NCBI GenBank assembly: GCA_020852855.1
Contig: JADZAA010000058.1
Location: forward strand, 1-34,231
Origin: Bacteroidota bacterium
Lineage (GTDB): Bacteria; Bacteroidota; Ignavibacteria; Kapaibacteriales; UBA961
DNA length: 34,231 nucleotides
Direction: 5' to 3'
This document shows positions 1 to 8,311 of this stretch, piece by piece; the first letter of the stretch is position 1, and each line of letters begins with the position of its first letter. The notes beneath the pieces were generated by a model, which did no database searches, was not told the origin of the DNA, and was given only the letters and a program-made list of their open reading frames with translations. Made by a program: the position numbers and the translations under genes.

Positions 1-2
1 AT

Positions 3-182
3 ATAACAAGCGCAAAGGATTACGAGCCTTTCGGCAAGGAATTACATTCCAACGGCAACGACCGCCTTACATTCATCGGAAAGGAGCAGGACGCTGAAAG
101 TGATTTAGGTGATTTTGGCGTGCGAAAGTACGAGGCGGATATATTTTTCCGAGTAATTATTGTTTTATATCATTCATTTTAG
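3..182 (+). pseudogene. C-terminal remnant of an RHS-repeat protein (partial, left edge)
   Basis: The frame is open from the left edge to a TAG at 180-182 and gives 59 residues. They contain the RHS-repeat-associated core signature: DYEPFGKEL, then RLTFIGKEQDAESDLGDFGVRKYEAD. The family normally continues with a conserved G-R-F/W-x-S-x-DP stretch and then a variable toxin-like C-terminus. Here the resemblance stops just after residue 47 (about base 143). A short unrelated tail, IFFRVIIVLYHSF, follows and runs into the 3' end of the convergent rfaE2 gene. I read this as a 3'-truncated RHS gene or displaced core fragment, cut off by rearrangement next to rfaE2. The 5' part lies outside the window, so an intact upstream RHS gene with an unusual short end cannot be excluded. 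Confidence 0.7.
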
Positions 183-645
183 AAATAATAGCTGTAGTTG
201 ATTTTCCTTGTGTAAGCGGAATGACGCATACCTTGCCGCCATATTCGCGCACAAAATCAGAGCCTACTATAGCCTTTGCACCGCTTACTGCCTCCGGATT
301 ATAGTCGCCTCCTTTTACAAGTACGTCGGGTTTTATCAATTTAATCAGTTCTAAAGGTGTATCTTCGTCGAATATAATTACCATATCCGTTGGTTTCAGA
401 GCATCTAAAACGACAGCACGGTCGGTTTCTGTGTTCAGCGGCCGCGCCGAGCCTTTTAAGCGTCGCACGGAATCGTCGGAATTAAGCCCAATAATTAAGA
501 TGTCACCGAGTTTTTTTGCTTCGGATAGATAATTTACATGCCCCGAATGAATAATATCAAAACAGCCGTTAGTGAAAACTATACGTTTTTTATGTTTTCT
601 GTAAGCCTCGCAAACGGAAGCAATTAAATCTCGTCCTATAATCAT
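157..645 (-). CDS. rfaE2: D-glycero-beta-D-manno-heptose 1-phosphate adenylyltransferase
   Basis: Cytoplasmic nucleotidyltransferase that activates heptose 1-phosphate with ATP to ADP-heptose, the donor for the LPS inner core. The 162-aa protein has the cytidylyltransferase-like fold signature NGCFDIIHSGH (residues 26-36, HxGH at 33-36), the GLNSDDSVRRLKG segment and a C-terminal TQGKSTTAIISKM, all typical of the HldE C-terminal domain. The frame stays open to 723, but the ATG at 645 is the better start. It overlaps the rfaE1 stop as ATGA (642-645), has GGGAGA just upstream (649-654), and gives the normal family N-terminus. In E. coli the two activities are fused in HldE; here they are separate, translationally coupled genes. 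The 3' end overlaps the RHS remnant on the other strand. Confidence 0.94.
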   Translation of the reverse strand: MIIGRDLIASVCEAYRKHKKRIVFTNGCFDIIHSGHVNYLSEAKKLGDILIIGLNSDDSVRRLKGSARPLNTETDRAVVLDALKPTDMVIIFDEDTPLELIKLIKPDVLVKGGDYNPEAVSGAKAIVGSDFVREYGGKVCVIPLTQGKSTTAIISKMNDIKQ

Positions 646-1646
646 AAATCTCCCGAAGAAGACGCGGAAAGTGCATCGAGCAAACGCGAGGTTTGTATTG
701 TAACAATGCCCGGCTCCTCGCATACCAAGCCGGCGGCTACGTTTGCCAGCCTGACTGCCTGACGAATTGAGGCACCGCCGGCATAAGCCGCAGCAAGTAC
801 GGCAATTGTGGTGTCGCCTGCACCGGATACATCGGCAATATGACGCGCACGTGTAGGAACAAAGTCAGCATCGCCGTTGCGTTCAAAAAGAGCCATGCCA
901 CGTTCTCCAAGTGTTATCAGAGCATTTTCGCATTGTAATCGTTCAAGAAGTATTGCACCGGCGCGTCTAACGTCCTCATCTGTTTTTAAGGCAAATCCCA
1001 ATGCTTCCTGTGCTTCTTTTCTGTTTGGTTTGAAACAAGTTACATTGCGAAAATCAAAAAAATTGCGATGCTTAGGGTCTACAAAAACCGGAATATTACG
1101 CTCTTGGGCAAATTGCAAAGTATCGTCAATCAAATCCGCCGAGATTACGCCTTTATTATAGTCTTCGATAATAATACCGGCAATATCTTTTTGCGAGATA
1201 AGCACTTCCACAAGTTGCCGAACTTCATTGCGGGAAATATCATCTCGTCTTTCGCGGTCTAATCGTGCTATATGTTGATTATTACCGATGATTCGAGTTT
1301 TTACCGTTGTAGGGCGCGTGTCGAGAGTTATTATTCCTTCATAGGATAGTTCGTTCTGCAAGATAATCGAGCGAATTATCGCACCGGAATTATCATTGCC
1401 CACAACACCGCAAAGCAAAGGTTTGCAACCTAGAGATTTGAGATTGAACGCAACATTTGCCGCGCCGCCGAGATGCGATGTTTCTTTTTCCACATCAATT
1501 ACCGGCACGGGTGCTTCGGGTGAAACGCGGCTTACCCCACCCCAAAAATAACGGTCTAACATTATATCGCCGATTACGGCTATGAGTTTTCCTTGACAGC
1601 GGCCGAGAAATTCCGAGGCTGTATTACTATCGAGTTTTGCGGTCAT
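642..1646 (-). CDS. rfaE1: D-glycero-beta-D-manno-heptose-7-phosphate kinase
   Basis: PfkB/ribokinase-family sugar kinase that phosphorylates heptose 7-phosphate to the 1,7-bisphosphate in ADP-heptose synthesis. The 334-aa protein shows the N-terminal glycine-rich signature GGAANVAFNL (60-69) and the C-terminal PfkB signature DVSGAGDT (272-279) with the catalytic-base Asp278. The segment DIMLDRYFWGGVSRVSPEAPVPV near the N-terminus is characteristic of the HldE kinase domain. It lies just upstream of rfaE2 with a 4-bp ATGA overlap and 65 bp downstream of the Popeye-like gene, so all may share one leftward transcript. The third enzyme, the GmhB bisphosphatase, is not in the window. Confidence 0.94.
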   Translation of the reverse strand: MTAKLDSNTASEFLGRCQGKLIAVIGDIMLDRYFWGGVSRVSPEAPVPVIDVEKETSHLGGAANVAFNLKSLGCKPLLCGVVGNDNSGAIIRSIILQNELSYEGIITLDTRPTTVKTRIIGNNQHIARLDRERRDDISRNEVRQLVEVLISQKDIAGIIIEDYNKGVISADLIDDTLQFAQERNIPVFVDPKHRNFFDFRNVTCFKPNRKEAQEALGFALKTDEDVRRAGAILLERLQCENALITLGERGMALFERNGDADFVPTRARHIADVSGAGDTTIAVLAAAYAGGASIRQAVRLANVAAGLVCEEPGIVTIQTSRLLDALSASSSGDL

Positions 1647-1711
1647 AAATTATTAAACAGTACAGATTTCAGGGTAAAATATAAGTGGTAAAACAATGAT
1701 TTTATCGGCTC

Positions 1712-2368
1712 TCAGGATTTTTTTTTTGTTAGTTTAATCACTAAATTTTTTGTGAGAACGGTTTGCATTGCCACGCGCATAGCCTCGTCATGTTCAAGCA
1801 ATTTGCGTAAATCGTCCTGCGTCCACATCAAATAGCGCGTAGGAAGCATAGTGGCTACGGTTGCAGTTGCCGCCTCGCCCGATACAAAGCTCATTTCACC
1901 TATAAAGTCATTGTGTTTGCAATAAGCAACTATCACATCATCAATAGCAACGCTTGCAAGTCCGTTTTTAATAAGAGTTAAGCGTGCTACGGGCTTTCCT
2001 TGCTCGGTCAGAAGCTCGCCCTGTGGCGCATCTACCCATACTGCTTGCTTAAGCAATGCTTTTAGTTGCACGGCACTGAAATGCTGAAACAGCGATTCGC
2101 GCAATTCTTGTTCCTCTGTATTAAAAATGGCGTTGCGTCGCTCGCGCAACAGTAACGCTACTTGTACAATGTTCACAATTACAATTCCGGTTTCCCAATA
2201 TCCGATGCTCCATTCTTGGGCAAAAACCGAATATAGAATGGCGGCTATGGCAGCGGCTATTGCCAGCAGACGTAAATAGAAAATATCGCGTACAAGATAT
2301 GCCGCCATACTTAAAACGTAGGACGTATGAATGCATATATCGGCTATAAAATGAGCATCTTCAAACAT
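1712..2368 (-). CDS. Popeye-like membrane protein with cyclic nucleotide-binding domain
   Basis: 218 aa. The N-terminal part contains about three hydrophobic segments (roughly 15-30, 33-50, 60-75), followed by a conserved-looking linker (LLLRERRNAIFNTEEQELRESLFQHFS) and a CAP/cNMP-type beta-barrel at about 110-205, including FIGEMSFVSG (155-164), the phosphate-binding-cassette region. Three membrane helices, an RR-containing linker and a cNMP fold match the layout of the Popeye domain (POPDC/BVES), known best from animals but also present in bacteria. Function is unknown; cyclic nucleotide sensing at the inner membrane is an inference. The canonical cassette Arg of CAP proteins is not evident (the stretch reads SGEAATATVAT). 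An A10 coding run (1718-1727) encodes the C-terminal lysines. It sits 42 bp downstream of the M42 peptidase in the same direction. Confidence 0.75.
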   Translation of the reverse strand: MFEDAHFIADICIHTSYVLSMAAYLVRDIFYLRLLAIAAAIAAILYSVFAQEWSIGYWETGIVIVNIVQVALLLRERRNAIFNTEEQELRESLFQHFSAVQLKALLKQAVWVDAPQGELLTEQGKPVARLTLIKNGLASVAIDDVIVAYCKHNDFIGEMSFVSGEAATATVATMLPTRYLMWTQDDLRKLLEHDEAMRVAMQTVLTKNLVIKLTKKKS

Positions 2369-2410
2369 TGCGTTGTACGTAAAAAAGTTGCTGTTTATTT
2401 TTACATTGTT

Positions 2411-3418
2411 TTATAAAGTGTCAATATAGGCCATGCACAAATCTATGGTTGCTTCAATGCCTTTTTTATGTGTTCGCTCTGCTCCATGAGAACCGGCTAC
2501 TCCCGGGCCTATAAGTGCCACCCGAACATCTTGCCCTGCGCGTTGCGCTGCCGTTCCGTCGGACGAATAGTAAGGATAAATATCCAATTTATATGAAATA
2601 TTGTTATACTCTGCAAGATTTACCAATGTTTTGCGAAATTCATAATCATACGGTCCCGATGAATCTTTGGCGCAAATCGAACAAGACGTTTCATCGCCTT
2701 CACATTGGTCGCCGAGAACGCCCATGTCAATCGTGAGCATTTTTTCAATCGATGGAGAGTATCCTGCTGCGCCGCCATGCCCAACTTCTTCATAAGTTGA
2801 GAAAAATAATTCCACAGGAACTGTTCTGCCCGCTTCGGCTATCTTTCGCGCAATTTCAAACAATACATAGCAACCTGCTTTATTGTCCAAAAAATGCGAT
2901 TTTATGTATCCGTTCGGCAATTCGCAATAGCGTGGGTCGAAGCAAATAAAATCGCCGTTGCGTATTATCAATGCACGAACATCAGCTGCGCTCTTGACGT
3001 TTTCATCAAGCCGGATATGCATTGCTTCGGCAGTGCGATTTTTCTTTTCGGCTTCATTATTGGCGTGTGCGCTCGGATTGTTCAGCATCAAAGTTCCTTC
3101 GTAAATGTGCCCGTCAAGCGTATGGATGCGCACGTATCCGCCTTCGAACGAGGGCAATAAAGGCCCGCCGATTTTTGAAACAGCAAGTGTGCCATTACTG
3201 TTAATTCCGCTTACGATTGCTCCCAATGTGTCGGTATGAGCAGCAATTGCGAGTTTAGGTTGCTCGCCCAATTTGCAACGGACAGCACCTTTTTTTGTGT
3301 ATTCGGGTTGCCAGCCGTAAGATTTAAGTAAATCAGTAATGTATTCAGTCGCTTTCCCTGTGAAGCCGGAAGGTGAATCGATTTCTATAAGTTTCTTTAA
3401 TGTTTCGTAGCTGTTCAT
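2411..3418 (-). CDS. M42 family metallo-aminopeptidase (glutamyl aminopeptidase/FrvX-like)
   Basis: 335 aa, close to the usual size of M42 (tetrahedral TET-type) cytosolic aminopeptidases, which trim peptides with a dinuclear metal centre. Candidate ligands and catalytic residues are visible in order: His61 in AAHTDTLG, Asp178 in SHFLDNKAG (the bridging Asp), the general-base and ligand pair Glu210-Glu211 in STYEEVGHGG, Asp231 in TIDMGV, and a C-terminal His (311 or 317) in GSHGAERTH. Preference for acidic or neutral N-termini cannot be read from the sequence. It lies 16 bp downstream of the biotin carboxylase gene and is probably co-transcribed with it. The start at 3418 gives a normal N-terminus directly before the IEIDSPSG motif. 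Confidence 0.88.
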   Translation of the reverse strand: MNSYETLKKLIEIDSPSGFTGKATEYITDLLKSYGWQPEYTKKGAVRCKLGEQPKLAIAAHTDTLGAIVSGINSNGTLAVSKIGGPLLPSFEGGYVRIHTLDGHIYEGTLMLNNPSAHANNEAEKKNRTAEAMHIRLDENVKSAADVRALIIRNGDFICFDPRYCELPNGYIKSHFLDNKAGCYVLFEIARKIAEAGRTVPVELFFSTYEEVGHGGAAGYSPSIEKMLTIDMGVLGDQCEGDETSCSICAKDSSGPYDYEFRKTLVNLAEYNNISYKLDIYPYYSSDGTAAQRAGQDVRVALIGPGVAGSHGAERTHKKGIEATIDLCMAYIDTL

Positions 3419-3434
3419 TTGAATTAAAGTTATT

Positions 3435-4889
3435 TTATTTATTTGTACAAATTATTTGTTCCGAAAATACGGGAGTGCGACGTTTCGCAATATCCGTAAT
3501 TCCGGCAAAAGCGGCCGCGGCAAGAATATCACGCAATTCTTCGGGAATTTCCGGTTTCCAATGTTCGGCCACATAATGCGTAGAGTAGTTTCCGCTGCGA
3601 AAAGGCGCGGAATCAAGGACGTAACGACAAAATGGGATAGTTGTGCGAAGCCCAGCAAGTCTATACGAATCAAGAGCTGCGATTGAGCGGCCTATGGCTT
3701 CATCGCGCGACGCGCCCCAGCAAATCAATTTTCCTGCCATAGAATCGTAATTTACCGTAACTTCATAACCTACATTCAAAGCGTCGTCGTTGCGAATATG
3801 CTCTCCTTTAGGCGTTGCTACATAAGATACTATGCCGGTTTCGGGCAGAAAATCGTTGTACACGTCTTCGGCGCAGATTCTGCACTCTATGGCATGACCT
3901 TGTGCGATGATTTGCTCTTGTTTCAGAGCTAATTTTTCACCGGCTGCTATACGTAATTGTTGCTCTACCAAATCAACGCCTGTTACCATTTCCGTAATGG
4001 GATGTTCAACTTGCAAGCGCGTATTAACTTCCATAAAATAGAAATCCCCCGATGCATCGAGAAGAAATTCGAGCGTGCCGGCATTTGTATAGCCTGAGTT
4101 TTCTACTAATCGCGCCGCAGCTTCACCCATTGCACGACGGATATGAGGAGTAATTGCAGTAGAGGGTGATTCTTCCACAACTTTTTGATGTCGCCTTTGA
4201 ATAGAACATTCGCGTTCGGGGAAATATAATATGTTCCCGTAATTATCGGCCAGTATTTGAATTTCTATGTGGCGCGGATTAACTATGAATTTTTCCACGA
4301 ACATACGGTCATCGCCGAAAGCGGCCATTGCCTCGCCGCTTGCCGCACGGAATGCAGCCTCGAATTCATCGGGTTTTTCAACCAAACGCATACCTTTGCC
4401 GCCGCCGCCGGCCGCCGCTTTTAGCAGTACGGGAAATCCTATTCGGGCAGCCGTAAGAGCCGCTTCTTTTTCGCTTACGGCACCGGCGGAGCCAGGTGAA
4501 ATCGGAACACGCGAGGCTATTGCAAGTTCACGGGCTGCTGTCTTATCGCCCAATGCACGGATAGCAGCCGGGCTTGGACCGATAAACGTCATTCCGGCAC
4601 CGGCTACGGCTGTTGCAAAATCAGCATTTTCCGACAGAAAACCGTAGCCCGGATGTATTGCTTCGGCACCTGTTTTTTGTGCGGCGGCAATAATTTTTTC
4701 TATTATCAAATAACTTTCACGCGGAGCATAACCGCCAATTGCAACAGATGCGTCGGCTTCTTTAACGTGCAGTGCGGCTGTGTCGGCCTCCGAGTAAACA
4801 GCTACGGTATTGATTCCCATTTTGCGGCAAGTTTTAATTACGCGCCGGGCAATTTCTCCGCGATTGGCTATAAGTATTTTTGAAAACAT
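3435..4889 (-). CDS. accC: Acetyl/acyl-CoA carboxylase biotin carboxylase subunit
   Basis: ATP-dependent carboxylation of biotin on a carrier protein, the first half-reaction of acetyl- or propionyl-CoA carboxylase. The 484-aa protein has the biotin carboxylase N-terminal domain (MFSKILIANRGEIARRVI), the ATP-grasp glycine loop GGGGKGMR (161-168), the FIGP and HPGYGFLSEN segments, and the catalytic signature EVNTRLQVEHPITE near residue 290. It is about 35 residues longer than E. coli AccC (449), with the extra length at the C-terminus; it has no biotinyl domain. No accB or carboxyltransferase gene is adjacent, so acetyl- versus propionyl-CoA specificity is unresolved. It heads the leftward block and is divergent from glmS across about 300 bp. 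Confidence 0.88.
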   Translation of the reverse strand: MFSKILIANRGEIARRVIKTCRKMGINTVAVYSEADTAALHVKEADASVAIGGYAPRESYLIIEKIIAAAQKTGAEAIHPGYGFLSENADFATAVAGAGMTFIGPSPAAIRALGDKTAARELAIASRVPISPGSAGAVSEKEAALTAARIGFPVLLKAAAGGGGKGMRLVEKPDEFEAAFRAASGEAMAAFGDDRMFVEKFIVNPRHIEIQILADNYGNILYFPERECSIQRRHQKVVEESPSTAITPHIRRAMGEAAARLVENSGYTNAGTLEFLLDASGDFYFMEVNTRLQVEHPITEMVTGVDLVEQQLRIAAGEKLALKQEQIIAQGHAIECRICAEDVYNDFLPETGIVSYVATPKGEHIRNDDALNVGYEVTVNYDSMAGKLICWGASRDEAIGRSIAALDSYRLAGLRTTIPFCRYVLDSAPFRSGNYSTHYVAEHWKPEIPEELRDILAAAAFAGITDIAKRRTPVFSEQIICTNK

Positions 4890-5195
4890 ATAGGATTTTT
4901 ACGCGCCGTTAACTATTAGACATATAACAATTAGTCGCAAAAATAGATAAACAAGGCTTAACGCGGTATTGCGCTGCCACTGTAAACAGGCAGGCATAAG
5001 CGTTGCCGCCGCTGTCGGAATGTGTCGGCATAATGCAAAATTATATGCCAATATTATTATCGGTAAGGAGTTACGTAGTTTGTTCGTCTGAATTGTTTGA
5101 TGCGGAGCAAAGATTTTTTTCAGATAATCAAGAAAATTGGCAATAGTACGTCTTTGCGCCCGATAAAATTCAAAAATATTCTGATTGGACGTGCG
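4890..5195. other. Divergent intergenic region accC / glmS
   Basis: About 306 bp separate the divergent accC and glmS starts and must hold promoters for both. The glmS reading frame remains open back to a TTG at 5097, but that extension has no resemblance to GlmS. I see no convincing promoter hexamers and no glmS ribozyme fold. The only internal pattern is a short repetition of GTCGG around 5011-5025. Confidence 0.5.
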
Positions 5196-7028
5196 ATGTG
5201 CGGAATCGTGGGGTATATCGGTGCAAAATCCGCCGCCGGACTTATTGTCAACGGCTTAAAACGCCTTGAATACAGAGGCTACGACTCGGCCGGTGTTGTT
5301 ACCGTAGAGGATGACGGGCTCTATGTAGAAAAGTGCGAGGGCAAAGTAGCCGAACTTGACCGCCGCGTTAAATACGGCGAACTTCGCGCTACATTGGGCG
5401 TTGGTCATACTCGTTGGGCTACGCATGGCGCACCGACTGACGCAAACGCACATCCGCATACGGACAATTCGGGTGCGATAGCCATTGTTCATAACGGAAT
5501 AATCGAAAATCACGCCGCAATCAAAAGCAAACTTTCCGAAAAAGGATACATTTTCCGTTCGGAAACAGATTCCGAAGTTTTAGCTGTTCTTATAGGCTGT
5601 CATTATGAGAGGTTGCGCAACCTTGAAGAAGCAGCACGTGCCGCTTTATCAGAAATAGAAGGTACATTCGGCTTGGCTATGGTATCGAGCCATGACCGCG
5701 ATATTTTAATAGTTGCACGGCGCGGAAGCCCGATAGTTATCGGTATGGGCGAGGGAGAATACATTGCCGCCTCCGATGCTTCGGCCATTATTCAGCATAC
5801 GCGGCAAGTAATATATCTCGAAGATAATGAAATGGCGGTGATACGTCGCGGCGGCTGCCTCACCAAAACAATTCAGAACGTTGCAACGAAAGGTAAAATA
5901 CACGAGCTCGATTACGATGTGGAAAGCATTGAAAAAGGCGGGTTTGCGCATTTTATGCTCAAAGAAATATACGAACAGCCAACGTCTTTTCGCGATGCCA
6001 TGCGCGGACGTCTTATGGTTGAAGACGGCAATGTAAAACTTGGCGGTCTGCGTTTGGTAGAGGACAAGATTCGTAATGCAAAAAGATTGATTTTACTTGG
6101 TTGCGGCACGGCTTGGCATGCAGGCTTGGCAGGCGAATATATGCTTGAACGCTTGGCGAAAATTCCGGTGGAGGTTGAATATGCCTCAGAGTTTCGCTAT
6201 CGCAATCCGATTATTTCGGCCGACGACGTAGTAATTGCAATTTCGCAAAGCGGCGAAACTGCCGACACATTGGCGGCATTGCGCGAGGCAAAATTAAAAG
6301 GAGCAACGATTTTGGGCGTTGTGAACGTGGTAGGAAGTACGATAGCACGCTCGACAGATGCCGGAGTGTATATTCACGCAGGGCCGGAAATCGGCGTGGC
6401 CTCCACAAAAGCATTCACTTCGCAACTTGCGGCTCTGGCATTGCTTGCTCTTTATTTGGGGCGTATGCATTCTCTTTCACAATTAGAAGGAAGTATGATT
6501 GCAGAAGCACTTCGCACTATTCCTGAAAAAATACAGTTTATTCTCGACCATGCCGAGTCGGTGCGAAGCATAGCGCAGGAATACGCCAAAGCGGATAATT
6601 TCTTTTTCTTGGGGCGCGGTGCGAATTTCCCCGTTGCTCTCGAAGGCGCATTGAAACTGAAAGAAATCAGTTACATCAACGCGCAAGGCTATCCGGCCGC
6701 AGAAATGAAGCACGGGCCTATTGCCTTGATTGACGATAAAACGCCGGCACTGTTTATAGTGCCGAAAGATGAATTGTACGAAAAAACTTTGTCGAATATA
6801 GAGGAAGTGCGCGCCCGCGGCGGACGCATCATAGCTATTGCCGGCGAAGGTGATACGCATATACAGAAATTAGCCGAAAGCGTTATCTATATACCCAATA
6901 CTTTGCCGATATTGCAACCGATATTGGCTACCATACCCTTGCAACTATTAGCATATTATATTGCGGTAGAGCGAGGAACAAATGTTGATATGCCAAGAAA
7001 TTTAGCCAAAAGCGTAACGGTGGAATAA
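5196..7028 (+). CDS. glmS: Glutamine--fructose-6-phosphate aminotransferase (isomerizing)
   Basis: Makes glucosamine 6-phosphate from fructose 6-phosphate and glutamine, the entry step to UDP-GlcNAc for peptidoglycan and LPS. The 610-aa protein matches the family length. The start at ATG 5196 is chosen because Cys2 must become the N-terminal nucleophile after Met removal (MCGIVGYIG). An upstream TTG at 5097 would bury this Cys behind 33 non-homologous residues. Class II glutamine amidotransferase motifs HTRWATHG and HNGIIENH are followed by two SIS sugar-isomerase domains (GCGTAWHAG, SQSGETADTLAAL, TKAFTSQ) and the conserved C-terminus PRNLAKSVTVE. Its TAA (7026-7028) touches an upstream in-frame ATG of pgk, so the two are likely co-transcribed. 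Confidence 0.97.
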   Translation: MCGIVGYIGAKSAAGLIVNGLKRLEYRGYDSAGVVTVEDDGLYVEKCEGKVAELDRRVKYGELRATLGVGHTRWATHGAPTDANAHPHTDNSGAIAIVHNGIIENHAAIKSKLSEKGYIFRSETDSEVLAVLIGCHYERLRNLEEAARAALSEIEGTFGLAMVSSHDRDILIVARRGSPIVIGMGEGEYIAASDASAIIQHTRQVIYLEDNEMAVIRRGGCLTKTIQNVATKGKIHELDYDVESIEKGGFAHFMLKEIYEQPTSFRDAMRGRLMVEDGNVKLGGLRLVEDKIRNAKRLILLGCGTAWHAGLAGEYMLERLAKIPVEVEYASEFRYRNPIISADDVVIAISQSGETADTLAALREAKLKGATILGVVNVVGSTIARSTDAGVYIHAGPEIGVASTKAFTSQLAALALLALYLGRMHSLSQLEGSMIAEALRTIPEKIQFILDHAESVRSIAQEYAKADNFFFLGRGANFPVALEGALKLKEISYINAQGYPAAEMKHGPIALIDDKTPALFIVPKDELYEKTLSNIEEVRARGGRIIAIAGEGDTHIQKLAESVIYIPNTLPILQPILATIPLQLLAYYIAVERGTNVDMPRNLAKSVTVE

Positions 7029-7075
7029 TGCCAGAAATACGTGTAAGACGGTCGTCAAGCAAGCATCCGAAGACA

Positions 7076-8269
7076 ATGATACGCTCAGTTTCAGACTTGA
7101 ATTTGGAAGGAAAGCGCGTTCTTTGTCGTGTAGATTTTAATGTTCCGCAAAACAGCGACGGAACAATAGCAGATGATACCCGCATAGCGGCGGCAATACC
7201 TACAATTCGAAATATTATCGAAAAGGGCGGAATCCCTATTCTCATGTCGCATCTTGGTCGCCCGAAAGGCAGCCCCAACCCAAAATATGAATTGGCATCG
7301 GTCGCCCTTCGATTAACTGAGTTACTGCAAGATGTTACGGTATATTTTGCAAATGATTGCATTGGTGAGGAAGCCGAAAAAACGGTGAAAAATGCCAAGC
7401 AAGGCGAGGCCGTATTGTTGCAGAATCTGCGTTTCTATGCAGAAGAAGAGGCTAACGATACGGAATTTGCCAAGAGATTGGCCGCACTCGGCGATGTTTA
7501 TGTAAATGACGCTTTCGGTGCGGCACATCGGGCGCATGCAAGCACGGCGGGAATAACCGAATTTTTTCCGGAGCGCGGCGCAGGGTTGCTGATGCTCAAA
7601 GAAATAAAATACTTAGGGTCGGTAATAGGTTCGCCCGAGCACCCTCTGTTGGCTATTTTGGGCGGTGCAAAAGTGTCCGGTAAAATAGACGTTCTCTCTA
7701 ATCTTTTGGATAAATGCGACGTTATTCTTATCGGCGGCGGAATGATGTTCACGTTCTTAAAAGCGATGGGCGGCGAAACGGGCGATTCAATGGTGGAAGA
7801 CGACCGCGTAGCCATGGCGCGCAAGATACTAAGTGAAGCCAAGAGTAAAAATGTGCGCCTGATACTGCCTGCCGACACGATTGCTTCAACAGAGTTTTCT
7901 AATGATACGGAGCGCAAGACAGTAGATGCCGAGTTTATTCCCGACGGATGGCGCGGCCTGGATATAGGTCCAAAAACAGCCGCTATATTCAGGCTGGAAA
8001 TTCTTGCCGCAAAGACTATCGTATGGAATGGGCCTATGGGCGTATTTGAAATGTCGAATTTTGCAGCGGGAACACGCTCGGTTGCCGAAGCCATGGCCGA
8101 AGCAACGCTTAACGGCTCGATAACAATAGTAGGCGGCGGCGATTCGGCGGCGGCGATGGCTCAATTCGGACTTTCCGACACAGTAAGCCATGTTTCTACG
8201 GGCGGCGGTGCTTCGCTCGAATTTCTCGAAGGAAAAACATTGCCCGGTGTTGCCGCTCTCGAATACTAA
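7076..8269 (+). CDS. pgk: Phosphoglycerate kinase
   Basis: Glycolytic/gluconeogenic enzyme moving phosphate between 1,3-bisphosphoglycerate and ADP. From ATG 7076 the protein is 397 aa, the normal size, and begins MIRSVSDLNLEGKRVLCRVD as expected. Visible signatures are RVDFNVP, SHLGRPKG, GGAKVSGKI, the nucleotide-binding WNGPMGVFE and the C-terminal GGGDSAAA hinge/loop. An alternative in-frame ATG at 7028 overlaps the glmS stop by one base (TAATG). It would add 16 basic residues with no family resemblance and would give 413 aa; translational coupling from it cannot be ruled out. Neither start has a clear Shine-Dalgarno. Confidence 0.95.
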   Translation: MIRSVSDLNLEGKRVLCRVDFNVPQNSDGTIADDTRIAAAIPTIRNIIEKGGIPILMSHLGRPKGSPNPKYELASVALRLTELLQDVTVYFANDCIGEEAEKTVKNAKQGEAVLLQNLRFYAEEEANDTEFAKRLAALGDVYVNDAFGAAHRAHASTAGITEFFPERGAGLLMLKEIKYLGSVIGSPEHPLLAILGGAKVSGKIDVLSNLLDKCDVILIGGGMMFTFLKAMGGETGDSMVEDDRVAMARKILSEAKSKNVRLILPADTIASTEFSNDTERKTVDAEFIPDGWRGLDIGPKTAAIFRLEILAAKTIVWNGPMGVFEMSNFAAGTRSVAEAMAEATLNGSITIVGGGDSAAAMAQFGLSDTVSHVSTGGGASLEFLEGKTLPGVAALEY

Positions 8270-8300
8270 GAGTTCAATCTCGAAAACAGCGGCTAAAATC

Positions 8301-8306
8301 AGGAGA
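8301..8306 (+). promoter_or_regulatory. Strong ribosome binding site of the rhomboid gene
   Basis: AGGAGA lies 5 nt before the ATG at 8312. It is one of the few clear Shine-Dalgarno sequences in the window and fixes that start. Confidence 0.7.
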
Positions 8307-8311
8307 CATCT

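Noticed and set aside
1718-1727. A10 run (plus-strand T10) near the 3' end of the Popeye-like gene as a phase-variation site
   Set aside because: It codes for the last lysines, so slippage would change only the extreme C-terminus.
4890-5195. Possible glmS ribozyme or riboswitch upstream of glmS
   Set aside because: I cannot build the ribozyme fold, its known distribution is mainly in Gram-positives, and no conserved metabolite-binding core is evident.
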